Below are positions 8,469-16,959 of a stretch of 64,000 nucleotides of DNA, one piece after another. The number at the start of each line of letters is the position of its first letter. Positions within the stretch are counted from its first letter, which is position 1. Below the pieces are notes generated by a model that saw nothing but the letters and a program-made list of their open reading frames with translations, made no database searches and was not told the DNA's origin. Origin of the DNA: Conexibacter sp. CPCC 206217 (GTDB lineage Bacteria > Actinomycetota > Thermoleophilia > Solirubrobacterales > Solirubrobacteraceae); assembly GCF_030646165.1 (NCBI RefSeq), contig NZ_JAUTDO010000005.1:544884-608883 (forward strand). Reading direction: 5' to 3'. A program made the translations under genes and the position numbers.

Positions 8469-9302
8469 ATGCGCCTGCGCTCCATCCTGCACCGCGGCGA
8501 GCCCGCGGTCGCGCTCGAATCCGACGGCGGGCTGCTGCTCGTCCCGGGCCTCTCCGAGATCGGCGTCGAGACGCCGATCGACGTCCTGCGCGCCGCTGCC
8601 GCCACCGCCACCGAGCCGATCGACGACGGGGACGTCGTGCTGCGGCCGGTCGTGCCCAACCCGCGTCGCGTCGTCTGCCTCGGCCTCAACTACAACGCGC
8701 ACGTCGAGGAGACCGGCCGCGACCTGCCGACCTACCCGGTGCTGTTCGTCAAGTGGGCCAGCAGCCTGATCGCGGCCGGCGCCGAGATCGCGCTCCCGCC
8801 CGAGTCCGCGCAGGTCGACTTCGAGGCCGAGCTGGCGGTCGTGATCGGAAAGCCGGGACGCCGGATCGCGCGTGAGGCCGCCTACGAGCACGTCGCCGGC
8901 CTCACGGTCGCCAACGACGTCACGATGCGCGACTTCCAATACAAGACCCATCAGTGGCTGCAGGGCAAGGCGTGGGACGCCAGCACGCCGCTGGGGCCGG
9001 CGCTCGTGACGCTCGACGAGGTCGACGACCCGGGCAGGCTCGACATCTCGCTCACGCTCAACGGCGAGACGATGCAGTCGTCGAACACCGACCGCTTGAT
9101 CTTCGACATCCCCACGATCGTCGCGACCGTCTCGGAGTTCACCGCGCTGGAGCCGGGCGACGTGCTGCTGACGGGAACTCCCGGCGGCGTCGGCTACCGG
9201 CGCGACCCGAAGGTCCTGCTGAAGCCGGGCGACCGCATGACCGTCACGATCGAGGGCGTCGGCACGCAGGAGAGCGTCGTCGTCGCCGAGGCCGTCGCAT
9301 GA
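8469..9302 (+). CDS. fumarylacetoacetate hydrolase family protein
   Basis: A 277-residue FAH-fold enzyme. The metal site is recognisable as Glu119 and Glu121 (DFEAELAVVIG) and Asp150 (VANDVTMRD), with the family strand LGLNYNAHVEE near 71-81 and the late GDVLLTGTPGGVG. Family members hydrolyse C-C bonds of acylpyruvates or isomerise/hydrate ring-cleavage products. Being 3 bases after the extradiol dioxygenase gene supports a role in processing its ring-opened product. Exact reaction (hydrolase, isomerase or decarboxylase) cannot be assigned. Confidence 0.9.
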   Translation: MRLRSILHRGEPAVALESDGGLLLVPGLSEIGVETPIDVLRAAAATATEPIDDGDVVLRPVVPNPRRVVCLGLNYNAHVEETGRDLPTYPVLFVKWASSLIAAGAEIALPPESAQVDFEAELAVVIGKPGRRIAREAAYEHVAGLTVANDVTMRDFQYKTHQWLQGKAWDASTPLGPALVTLDEVDDPGRLDISLTLNGETMQSSNTDRLIFDIPTIVATVSEFTALEPGDVLLTGTPGGVGYRRDPKVLLKPGDRMTVTIEGVGTQESVVVAEAVA

Positions 9303-9312
9303 GCTGCCTCGC

Positions 9313-10308
9313 ATGAGCATCGCGCGCGTTCCGATCACGCTCGCGATCAGCGAGTACGACCACGTCGAGGACCTCGTCAGCGGGCGGATCCCCGTCGAGG
9401 GCGTCGAGCTGACGCCGCTGCGGATGAGCGTCGAGGAGATCTTCCAGCGTTTCTCGCGCGCGCGAGAGTGGGAGGCGTCGGAGTTCTCCTTCGCGCAGTT
9501 CGTGCACCTGCGCTCGCGCGGGGACGACTCGCTCGTCGGGATTCCGGTCTTCCCCTCGCGCGTCTTCCGCCACTCCGCGATCTTCGTCAGAGCCGGCGGG
9601 AGGATCGCCGCCCCGGAGGACCTCGCCGGCGCACGCGTCGGCGTGCCGGAGTGGGCGCAGACGGCCGGCGTCTACGCGCGCGGCGTCCTGGCCGACGAGT
9701 ACGGCGTCGACCTGCGCTCGATCGACTGGGTGCAGGCCGGCACCAACGAGCCCGGCCGCACCGACGCGGTGGCGGTCGAGCTGCCGGACGGCTTCCGCTA
9801 CGAGCGGCGTCCGGACAGCTCGCTCGACGCGATGCTGCTCAGCGGCGAGGTCGACGCGGTCGTGACCGCCCACCCGCCGCGCAGCTTCGAGCGGCGCGAC
9901 AGCCCGATCGTGCGGCTGATCAAGGACCACGCCGCGGTCGAGCGCCGCTCGTGGGAGCGCACCGGGATCTTTCCGATCATGCACGTGATCGTGCTGCGCC
10001 GGGACGTCCACGACGCGCATCCGTGGGTCGCCGCCAATCTGCTGCGCGCGTTCGAGGCGGCCAAGGCCGCCGGCGTGCGGCGGTTGCGCGAGCTGACCGC
10101 CAGCCGTGTCGCGCTGCCATGGGCGAGCGAGCAGCTCGACGCGCTCGCACCGCTCTTCGGCGACGACTGGTGGCCGTATGGCGTGGAGGCCAACCGCACG
10201 ACGCTCGAGGCGTTCATGGGCTGGTCGGTCGACCAGGGGGTCGCCGCCGCGGCGGTCCCGGTCGAGCAGCTGTTCGCTCCGCAGACGCTGATCCGCTCGC
10301 GTGTCTGA
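9313..10308 (+). CDS. 4,5-dihydroxyphthalate decarboxylase-like (Pht5 family) protein
   Basis: A 331-residue protein with a periplasmic-binding-like fold but no signal peptide. Its start (ITLAISEYDHVEDLVSGRI, VEGVELTPLRM) and the block RVGVPEWAQTAGVYARGVLADEYGVD resemble the Pht5/4,5-dihydroxyphthalate decarboxylase family, recognised from memory of the family. Members remove a carboxyl group from dihydroxylated aromatic acids before ring cleavage. Sitting between FAH-family and aromatic hydroxylase genes fits this. An ATGAGC also occurs at 9299, but in a different frame. An unusual binding protein is the alternative reading. Confidence 0.75.
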   Translation: MSIARVPITLAISEYDHVEDLVSGRIPVEGVELTPLRMSVEEIFQRFSRAREWEASEFSFAQFVHLRSRGDDSLVGIPVFPSRVFRHSAIFVRAGGRIAAPEDLAGARVGVPEWAQTAGVYARGVLADEYGVDLRSIDWVQAGTNEPGRTDAVAVELPDGFRYERRPDSSLDAMLLSGEVDAVVTAHPPRSFERRDSPIVRLIKDHAAVERRSWERTGIFPIMHVIVLRRDVHDAHPWVAANLLRAFEAAKAAGVRRLRELTASRVALPWASEQLDALAPLFGDDWWPYGVEANRTTLEAFMGWSVDQGVAAAAVPVEQLFAPQTLIRSRV

Positions 10309-10309
10309 G

Positions 10310-12010
10310 ATGACCGGAGCAGAGACCAACGGCGCGCAGGCCGCGAGCGCGGGCAGCCGTGCCCAGGGCGCCGGCGCCGCGGGGCGCGAGCGCCGGCAGA
10401 CGGTCGACGTCTGCATCGTCGGCGGCGGGCCGTCCGGGCTGTTGCTGGCGAACCTGCTCGGCGCCCGCGGCGTCGAGGTGCTGCTGGTGGAGCGCAACGC
10501 GACGACCAGCTCAGCGGCGAAGGCGATCAGCATCGACGACGAATCGCTGCGCACGATGCAGCGCGTCGACCTGCTGAAGCCGTTGCGCAACGTCGTGCTG
10601 CCGGGTACCGGAACGCGCTACTACGGCGTCGACGGACGCCCGATCGCATACGCGCGCGGTCCCGAGCACCCGCTCCACGGCCACCCGATCAAGAACCCCT
10701 TCGCCCAGCCCGACTTCGAGCGCGTATTGCACGAGGGGCTGCAGCGGTACGGCACCGTCGAGGCCGCCTTCGCGTCGACCTTCGTGACCGCGACGCAGGA
10801 CGCCGACGGCGTCGACGCGGTGATCGAGGACGCCGACGGCGTCCGCCGCGTGCGCTGCCGCTACCTCGTCGGCTGCGACGGCGGCCGCAGTCCGCTGCGC
10901 ACGTTGATGGGCGTGCAGATGAGGGGGATGTCGTTCCCCGATCCGTGGATGGTGATCGACACGCTCGGCGACGCCGAGGACCACCGCTACGGCATGCACC
11001 ACGGCGATCCGAGCCGCCCGTTCGTCGTCATCCCCGGTGGCGCCGGCCGCTGTCGCTACGAGTTCCTGCTGCACCCCGCAGAGGTGCCGAGAGCGTTCGA
11101 CAGACCGCCGTTCGAGCTGGTCGCCAAGCTGCTGGAGCCGCACCGCGCGATCACGCGGGAGCAGGTCGAGCGGGTCGCGGTCTACAACTTCCACGCGCTC
11201 AACGCGGAGCGCTGGCAGCAGGGGCGCTGGTTCCTCGTCGGCGACGCGGCGCACATGATGCCGCCGTTCGCCGGACAGGGCCTGAACTCGGGCGTGCGCG
11301 ACGCGAGCAACCTCGCGTGGAAGCTCGCGGTCGTGCTGCAGGGGCGCGCCGGGCCGTCGCTGCTTCAGACCTACGAGAGCGAGCGGCGTCCGCACGCGCA
11401 GGCGACGATCGATCTCTCGGTGCGGCTCGGCCACGTCGTGATGACGACCAACGCCCGGACCGCGCGCGTGCGCGACGCGCTCGTGCGTCTGGTGCGCCGC
11501 TTCGGCCCCGGACGGCGCTTCATCGACGAGATGCGCTTCCGCCCGCGTCAGCGCTACGAGCACGGCTTCGCGGCGGCGCTCGACGGCGCCGACGGGCTCG
11601 TCGGCGCCGCGGTGGCGCAGCCGCGCGTGCTGCTGCCGGAGGGCCATGTCGCGCTGCTGGACGACGTGATGGGCAACGGCTTCGCGCTGCTGGCGGTCGA
11701 CGTCGAGCGGCCGCAGCTGCCCGACAGCCCGCTCTGGAACGCGATCGCGCCGCGGATCGTGCGGGTGCTGCTCGAGGACCGCTTCCCGGCCGAGGGCGCC
11801 TGCACGACCGTCGCCGACCTCGACGGGGGTGTGCGCCGGGCGCTTGCGGGCGCCGCCGGCTCCTACGTCCTCGTGCGGCCGGACCGCTTCGTCGCGGCGG
11901 TCTTCGCGCCGTCGCAGTTCGGCGTCGTCGCGCGGGAGCTGGAAGCGGTCTGGGGCGTTCCGGCCGCAGCGGTCGCCGGTCACCCGCCGGCGGTCAGCTC
12001 GCCGAGGTAG
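10310..12010 (+). CDS. FAD-dependent aromatic monooxygenase (MhpA/PheA-like hydroxylase)
   Basis: A 566-residue class A flavoprotein hydroxylase. The dinucleotide fold is VDVCIVGGGPSGLLLANLL near residues 27-45, the DG motif is YLVGCDGGRSPLR, and the GD motif is FLVGDAAHMMPPFAGQGLNSG. A C-terminal extension resembles the thioredoxin-like tail of 3-(3-hydroxyphenyl)propionate-type hydroxylases. It should hydroxylate a phenolic ring with NAD(P)H and O2, giving a catechol for the dioxygenase encoded upstream. An in-frame GTG at 10301 is an alternative start that overlaps the previous gene. The 3' end overlaps the convergent isochorismatase-fold gene by 31 bases. Confidence 0.9.
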   Translation: MTGAETNGAQAASAGSRAQGAGAAGRERRQTVDVCIVGGGPSGLLLANLLGARGVEVLLVERNATTSSAAKAISIDDESLRTMQRVDLLKPLRNVVLPGTGTRYYGVDGRPIAYARGPEHPLHGHPIKNPFAQPDFERVLHEGLQRYGTVEAAFASTFVTATQDADGVDAVIEDADGVRRVRCRYLVGCDGGRSPLRTLMGVQMRGMSFPDPWMVIDTLGDAEDHRYGMHHGDPSRPFVVIPGGAGRCRYEFLLHPAEVPRAFDRPPFELVAKLLEPHRAITREQVERVAVYNFHALNAERWQQGRWFLVGDAAHMMPPFAGQGLNSGVRDASNLAWKLAVVLQGRAGPSLLQTYESERRPHAQATIDLSVRLGHVVMTTNARTARVRDALVRLVRRFGPGRRFIDEMRFRPRQRYEHGFAAALDGADGLVGAAVAQPRVLLPEGHVALLDDVMGNGFALLAVDVERPQLPDSPLWNAIAPRIVRVLLEDRFPAEGACTTVADLDGGVRRALAGAAGSYVLVRPDRFVAAVFAPSQFGVVARELEAVWGVPAAAVAGHPPAVSSPR

Positions 12011-12630
12011 CGGCGCGCGTCCTCGGCGGAGACGACATCGGCGTACTTTTGGTCGAGGTCGAACAGCGCCTGGTCGTGCGCGGCCGCGGAGCGGTCGCCG
12101 ACCGCTTCGCGCACGACCATCGGGCGGAACCCGAGCTGGACGGCGTCGACGGCGCTGGCGCGCACGCAGCCGCTGGTCGTGCAGCCGGCGATCAGCAGCG
12201 TGTCGACGCCGGCGCTCAGCAGCCGCGAGGTGAGGTCGGTGCCGAAGAACGCGCTCGCGTACTTCTTGACGACCACCTGCTCGTTGGGTCTGCGCTCCAG
12301 CCGCTCGTCCAGCTCCACGGCGCGCGTCCCGGCGACCAACGACGCGGCCCCCGCCTGCTTGCGCCGCCACACGCCGGCATCCGCGAGATCCTCCTCGTCG
12401 TATCGCACCACGGTGTGGAGGATCGGCACCGAGGCGGCACGGCCGGCGTCGAGCAGGGCCCGCGTGTGGACGATTTCCGCGTCGAGTCCGGATCCGAGCG
12501 GCATCGTCGCGTCGGTGAAGCCGTTGATCAGGTCGATCACGAGCAGGGCGGGTCGCGCCCCGAAGCCGATCCGCAGGCCGAAACCACGCGCGCGGAAGAA
12601 CTCGGCGGAGTCGTTGTCGTACGTTGTCAT
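11980..12630 (-). CDS. isochorismatase-family cysteine hydrolase (N-carbamoylsarcosine amidase-like)
   Basis: A 216-residue cysteine hydrolase. The Asp-Lys-Cys triad is visible: Asp33 (LVIDLINGF), Lys122 or Lys123 (VVVKKYASAFFGT) and Cys155 in GCTTSGCVRASA, where the TTSGC block is typical of N-carbamoylsarcosine, maleamate and related amidohydrolases. An amidase in a ring-cleavage cluster hints at a nitrogen-containing substrate, as in nicotinate degradation where maleamate is hydrolysed by this family; that is inference. It is divergent from the IclR gene and shares the operator at 12690. Confidence 0.9.
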   Translation of the reverse strand: MTTYDNDSAEFFRARGFGLRIGFGARPALLVIDLINGFTDATMPLGSGLDAEIVHTRALLDAGRAASVPILHTVVRYDEEDLADAGVWRRKQAGAASLVAGTRAVELDERLERRPNEQVVVKKYASAFFGTDLTSRLLSAGVDTLLIAGCTTSGCVRASAVDAVQLGFRPMVVREAVGDRSAAAHDQALFDLDQKYADVVSAEDARRYLGELTAGG

Positions 12631-12689
12631 GGCGCGGTCACCTCGGTCGTGGCAGGGTGCGGTGTGGAGCAGACACGGCGTCTGCTGTG

Positions 12690-12714
12690 CAGAATGGATT
12701 CTGTAGAGGAGAAT
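12690..12714. promoter_or_regulatory. AGAAT/ATTCT operator between amidohydrolase and iclR-type gene
   Basis: CAGAAT-GG-ATTCTG (12690-12703) is a 6-bp-arm palindrome, followed by a third half-site AGAAT at 12710-12714. It lies in the 186-base divergent region. The half-sites match those at 4810 and 13731, so the same protein, most simply the neighbouring IclR regulator, probably binds all three. Confidence 0.65.
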
Positions 12715-12803
12715 ACTGTTAGCCCTTTTGCGATCGAAGGGCGACCGCTGATTGCCGGATGGCAGACAACGCGACTGCTGCGCAGAACACGTTCGACTCC
12801 TGA

Positions 12804-12809
12804 TATATC
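12804..12809 (+). promoter_or_regulatory. possible -10 element of a leaderless iclR-type transcript
   Basis: TATATC with an upstream TG (extended -10) ends seven bases before the chosen ATG at 12817. No ribosome binding site is visible in front of that ATG. Transcription from this element would begin at or next to the start codon. No clear -35 is seen. Confidence 0.35.
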
Positions 12810-12816
12810 TACCGAG

Positions 12817-13620
12817 ATGGCGTCGTCAGCGCGAGAAGGGGGTCAGGCACCGGGCGGGGGTCCCACGCCCGCGTACCCGATCGGCTCCGTCGACAACGCG
12901 CTGCGGCTGCTGCTGATGTTCGGCGAGCGCTCGGACGTGCGCGTCTCCGACGCCAGCAGCGAGCTGGGCGTCGCCGCCTCCACCGCGCACCGTCTCCTGC
13001 AGATGCTGCAGCTCTACGGCTTCGTGCGCCAGGATCCGCGCTCGAAGGCGTACAGCGCGGGCCCCGTCTGGGTCAACATGGGCCTGCGCGGGCTGCGCAG
13101 CCTGGATGTCCGCACCGTCTCGCGCACGCACATCGAGGCGCTGGTCGAAGAGGTCAGGGAGACCGTCCAGCTGCTCGGCCTGCAGGCCGGCACCGAGATG
13201 ATCTGCCTCGACGCGGTCGAAGGCCCCTACGTCGTCCGCGCGGTCGGGCGCCTCGGCGCCGTGCTGCCGGCGTACGCCACCGCCGGCGGGCGCGCCGTGC
13301 TCTCCACGTTGCCGGTCGAGCGCGTGCGGCAGCTGTACCCGGCCCGCCTCAAGCGCCTCGCGCCGAACACGATCGTCTCGCGGGCGGAGCTGGAGCGGGA
13401 GCTCGAGCGCGTGCGCGAGCAGGGTTACGCCGTCCAGCGTGAGGAGATGGAGCCCGGCGTGAGCGCGATCGCCGCGCCGATCCGCGATCACGGCGGCACC
13501 GCCAGCTTCGCCGTCGACGTCGTGATGCCGACGGCGCGCCTGGCTGCGGACGACCTGCCTCGCATCGCCGCCGCGGCGGTCGACTGCGCCGCGACGATCG
13601 CGCGCGAGCTCGGGCTCTAG
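12817..13620 (+). CDS. IclR family transcriptional regulator
   Basis: A 267-residue IclR-type repressor/activator. The N-terminal winged helix spans about residues 20-85 (IGSVDNALRLLLMF, then ASELGV-type helix STAHRLLQMLQLYGFV). The C-terminal effector domain (about 95-260) carries MICLDAVEGPYVVRA, the typical LPAYATAGGRAVLS and the late GVSAIAAPIRDHGG. Such regulators sense aromatic acids or their breakdown products. An upstream in-frame ATG at 12694 lies inside the operator and is unlikely. It most probably controls the flanking amidohydrolase, the flavoenzyme gene downstream and the ABC/ring-cleavage operon through the shared palindromes. Confidence 0.93.
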   Translation: MASSAREGGQAPGGGPTPAYPIGSVDNALRLLLMFGERSDVRVSDASSELGVAASTAHRLLQMLQLYGFVRQDPRSKAYSAGPVWVNMGLRGLRSLDVRTVSRTHIEALVEEVRETVQLLGLQAGTEMICLDAVEGPYVVRAVGRLGAVLPAYATAGGRAVLSTLPVERVRQLYPARLKRLAPNTIVSRAELERELERVREQGYAVQREEMEPGVSAIAAPIRDHGGTASFAVDVVMPTARLAADDLPRIAAAAVDCAATIARELGL

Positions 13621-13695
13621 CCCGGCCTCGTCGCAGCCTCTCACCCCAGCCTCCGGTGCCGGTCGCGCGCCCGGCGACGACGCCAGCGCGCCGTC

Positions 13696-13756
13696 TTGAC
13701 GGCCGTGTTGTCAGCCGCTATTCGCTATGCAAGAATCGCATTCTTCTCTGAAGAAT
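13696..13756 (+). promoter_or_regulatory. promoter and double operator upstream of BBE-type flavoenzyme
   Basis: TTGACG (13696-13701), 17 bases, then TATTCG (13719-13724) form a plausible promoter. Directly downstream are two overlapping palindromes: AAGAAT-CGC-ATTCTT (13731-13745) and ATTCTTC-TCT-GAAGAAT (13740-13756). Three AGAAT-type half-sites are thus in a row, as at 12690. A protein bound here would cover the transcription start and the leader. Confidence 0.65.
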
Positions 13757-13773
13757 CAAGCGACGGAGGCGGG

Positions 13774-15165
13774 ATGAGCGGGCTGCTGGTGCTCGAACGC
13801 GGTGAGAGCGGGTACGAGGATGCGCGGCGTGACGCGGTCTGGAACGCGCGGATGCCCGACCGCCGGCCCGAGGCGATCGCGATCGCGCGGGACGAGCGGG
13901 ACGTCGTGGCTGCCGTCGCGCTCGCGCGCGAACGCGACTGGCGGATCGGCATCCGCTCCGGCGGGCACAACTTCGTCGGCGCCTCGGTGCGCGACGGCGG
14001 CCTGCTGCTCGACGTCTCGCGCCTGAACGCCGTCACCGTCGACGCGGCGACGCGCTCGGCGACGGCGCAGCCGGGCGTGAAGGGAGAACAGCTGCTCGCG
14101 CGGCTGCGCGCCGAGGGGCTGGCATTCGGGGTCGGGCACTGCCCGAGCGTCGCGCTCGGGGGCTTCGCGCTCGGTGGCGGGATGGGGTTCAACACGGGCG
14201 CCTGGGGCTACGGCTCCCAGCAGGTGACCGCCGTCGACGTGGTGCTCGCCGACGGTCGCCAGGTGCGCGCCGACGCGCACAGCGAGCCCGACCTCTTCTG
14301 GGCCGCGCGCGGTGGAGGGCCCGGCTTCTTCGGCGTCGTGACGCGCTTTCATCTCGCGCTGCAGCGCGACCCGGAGGGACTGATGAGCAGCTCGTACGCC
14401 TTCCCGTTGGAGCTGCTCGAGGACGTCGCCGCCTGGCTCGACGAGATCACCCCGCAGCTCGATCCCTGCGTCGAGCCGATGGGTTGGATCGGCAGGCTGC
14501 GAGGTCACGAGATCGGTAGCGCCGCCACTCCCGCCGGCCATGGTCGCGACGGCGCCGGAGGCGACGATCGTGTGCTGCTGCTCAACGCGCTGGTCTTCGG
14601 TGCTACGCCGGAGCTGTCGCGTGCCGCGCTCGAGCCGCTGGAGCAGGGAGCGCTCAACGAACGCGCGCTCGCGCGCACCGTCGTCGACACGACCTTCCCC
14701 GAGCTGTTCGAGTTCCAGAACCTCCTCTACAGGCAGGGCCTGCGCTACGCGGTCGACTGCATCTGGACCGACACGCCGCCGCGCGAGCAGCCGCTGGGCT
14801 TCGTGCGCGAGCAGATGCGCGCCGCGCCCAGCGGCCGCACGCACGCGCTCTGGCAGCTGCCGTTCGGCAACCACCGCGCGCCGATGCCCGACATGGCGGC
14901 GGGGGTCCTCGGCCGCTACTTCGTCTCGTTCTACGCGGTCTGGGAGCACGAGCGCGACGACGAGCGGAACATCGGCTGGCTGCGCGAGACGATGGATGGG
15001 CTGGAGTCGATCAGCACGGGCCACTACGCCGGTGACGTCGACCTGCTCGCCGCCCCATCGCGCGCGGCGGCGACGCTTTCGCCCGCGCACTGGACGCGCC
15101 TGCAGGGGCTGCGCGCGAGATATGACCCCGACGGCCGCTTCCACCCGCACCTGCAGCCCGCATGA
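13774..15165 (+). CDS. FAD-linked oxidoreductase, berberine-bridge-enzyme type
   Basis: A 463-residue PCMH-type flavoprotein. Residues about 35-205 form the FAD-binding domain. His65 in RSGGHNFVG and Cys123 in GHCPSVALGGFALGGGMG match the two residues that bind FAD covalently in bicovalent BBE-like oxidases. The C-terminus YDPDGRFHPH is the BBE motif. Such enzymes oxidise sugars, alkaloids or other alcohols/amines with O2. GGAGG at 13765-13769 sets the start at 13774. The promoter carries the IclR-type palindromes, so it probably belongs to the same catabolic regulon. No signal peptide is seen. Confidence 0.9.
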   Translation: MSGLLVLERGESGYEDARRDAVWNARMPDRRPEAIAIARDERDVVAAVALARERDWRIGIRSGGHNFVGASVRDGGLLLDVSRLNAVTVDAATRSATAQPGVKGEQLLARLRAEGLAFGVGHCPSVALGGFALGGGMGFNTGAWGYGSQQVTAVDVVLADGRQVRADAHSEPDLFWAARGGGPGFFGVVTRFHLALQRDPEGLMSSSYAFPLELLEDVAAWLDEITPQLDPCVEPMGWIGRLRGHEIGSAATPAGHGRDGAGGDDRVLLLNALVFGATPELSRAALEPLEQGALNERALARTVVDTTFPELFEFQNLLYRQGLRYAVDCIWTDTPPREQPLGFVREQMRAAPSGRTHALWQLPFGNHRAPMPDMAAGVLGRYFVSFYAVWEHERDDERNIGWLRETMDGLESISTGHYAGDVDLLAAPSRAAATLSPAHWTRLQGLRARYDPDGRFHPHLQPA

Positions 15166-15213
15166 GCGAGGCGGCTGCGCGTGCCATCCCCCGAACCCAT
15201 GAGGAGCAGTCCG

Positions 15214-15957
15214 ATGACCAGCACCGATGAACCCACCCGCGTCGCCCTCGTCACCGGCGGGACCGGCGGCATCGGCCGCGTGACCGCCGAGCGGCTGGCG
15301 CGCGACGGCATCGCCGTGGCAGTGCACTACGCGGGCAACGCCGCCGCCGCCGACGAGGTCGTCAGCGCGATCGAGTCCGCCGGCGGACGCGCGATCGCGG
15401 TCGTCGGCGACGTCGCCGACGAGCAGGCGATGGCCGCGGCGTTCGACGCCGTCGAGCAGCGCTTCGGCGGCATCGACGTCGTCGTCAACACGGCTGGCAT
15501 CATGCTGCTCGCGCCGATCGCCGAGCTCGACCTCGCCGACCTCGACCGGATGCATCGCGTCAACATCCGCGGCACCTTCGTCGTCTCGCAGCTGGCGGCG
15601 CGCCGGCTGCGCGCGGGCGGGGCGCTGGTGAACTTCTCGACGTCGGTCACGCGCCTGCAGTTCCCGACCTACGGGGCGTACGCGGCGAGCAAGGCGGCGG
15701 TTGAGGCGATGACGCTCGTGCTCGCCCGCGAGCTGCGCGGAAAGGACGTGACCGTCAACGCGGTCGCGCCCGGGCCGACCGCCACGCCGTTGTTCCTGGA
15801 GGGCAAGGACGCGGCGGCGATCGACAGACTCGCGAAGGCCGCGCCGCTGGAGCGGCTCGGCACGCCCGCCGACATCGCCGAGGTCGTCGCCTTCCTCGCC
15901 GGGCCGGCCCGCTGGGTCAACGGCCAGACGCTCTACGCCAACGGCGGCATCGCCTAG
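15214..15957 (+). CDS. SDR family oxidoreductase
   Basis: A 247-residue classical SDR: TGGTGGIG near residues 14-21, NTAG (variant of NNAG) at 92-95, Tyr156 and Lys160 (YAASK), and a C-terminal GQTLYANGGIA. The start at 15214 has GAGGAG seven bases upstream; an in-frame GTG at 15181 is possible but less likely. It follows the flavoenzyme gene by 48 bases and may be co-transcribed with it, acting on the oxidised product. Substrate unknown. Confidence 0.9.
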   Translation: MTSTDEPTRVALVTGGTGGIGRVTAERLARDGIAVAVHYAGNAAAADEVVSAIESAGGRAIAVVGDVADEQAMAAAFDAVEQRFGGIDVVVNTAGIMLLAPIAELDLADLDRMHRVNIRGTFVVSQLAARRLRAGGALVNFSTSVTRLQFPTYGAYAASKAAVEAMTLVLARELRGKDVTVNAVAPGPTATPLFLEGKDAAAIDRLAKAAPLERLGTPADIAEVVAFLAGPARWVNGQTLYANGGIA

Positions 15958-16071
15958 GCGCAGGTCACGCGCGGCCATCCTCGCGCCGCGGACGCGGCCT
16001 GCCACATCTCTGCGCCGCCGCCGACGGCGGACCGGCGCGCCTGCAAACGATTGTCCACAAGGAGCACCGCC

Positions 16072-16959
16072 ATGAGCACCACCATCGTCATCACCGGGGC
16101 CTCCAGCGGCTTCGGCGCCCTCACCGCACGCGCGCTCGCCGACGCGGGCCACACGGTCTACGCGGGCATGCGCGAGACGGCGAGCCGCAACGCGCCGCAG
16201 GTCCAGGCTGCGGCCGACTACGCCCAGGAGCACGGCGTCGACCTGCGCGCGATCGAGCTCGACGTCGGCGCGCAGGCGTCGGTCGACGCCGCGATCGCCC
16301 AGGTCGTCGAGGAGCAGGGTCAGGTCGACGTGCTGATCCACAACGCCGGGCACATGGTCGTCGGGCCGGCCGAGGCGTTCACGCCCGAGCAGCTCGCCGA
16401 GCTGTACGACGTGAACGTGCTCAGCACGCAGCGCGTCAACCGCGCGGTGCTGCCCGGCATGCGCGCCCGTGGAGCGGGCCTCGTGATCTGGGTCTCCAGC
16501 TCCAGCGTCAAGGGCGGCACCCCGCCATACCTGGCTCCGTACTTCGCGGCAAAGGCCGGCATGGACTCGCTCGCGGTCAGCTACGCCGGCGAGCTCGCCC
16601 GCTGGGGTGTGGAGACCTCGATCGTCGTGCCCGGCTCGTTCACCTCCGGCACCAACCACTTCGCCCACAGCGGCCATCCGGCCGACACCGCGGTCGAGGC
16701 CGAGTACGAGACGAAGTACGCCGGGCTGATGACGCAGGTCGCCGAGAAGCTCGCCGCGCTCGCCCCGGAAGGCGCGACGGCCTCGCTCGTCTCCGACGAG
16801 ATCGCGCGCATCGTCGCCCTCCCGGCGGGTCAGCGGCCCTACCGCGTGCATGTCGACCCGGCCGACGACGGCTCCGAGGAGGTCAGCGACGTCGCCGACC
16901 GCATTCGCCGCGACTTCCTCGTCCGCGTCGGCCTCGACGACCTGCTGCGCGCGGGTTAG
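16072..16959 (+). CDS. SDR family oxidoreductase
   Basis: A 295-residue SDR with TGASSGFG at 8-15, HNAG at 90-93, a serine run at 142-145 (VSSSSV) and the active pair Tyr157 and Lys161 (YFAAK). The C-terminal extension after residue 190 is longer than in FabG-type SDRs, as in the SDR group that handles bulky or steroid-like substrates. AAGGAG at 16059-16064 supports the start. Its stop overlaps that of the convergent quinone oxidoreductase gene in TTAG. Confidence 0.88.
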   Translation: MSTTIVITGASSGFGALTARALADAGHTVYAGMRETASRNAPQVQAAADYAQEHGVDLRAIELDVGAQASVDAAIAQVVEEQGQVDVLIHNAGHMVVGPAEAFTPEQLAELYDVNVLSTQRVNRAVLPGMRARGAGLVIWVSSSSVKGGTPPYLAPYFAAKAGMDSLAVSYAGELARWGVETSIVVPGSFTSGTNHFAHSGHPADTAVEAEYETKYAGLMTQVAEKLAALAPEGATASLVSDEIARIVALPAGQRPYRVHVDPADDGSEEVSDVADRIRRDFLVRVGLDDLLRAG

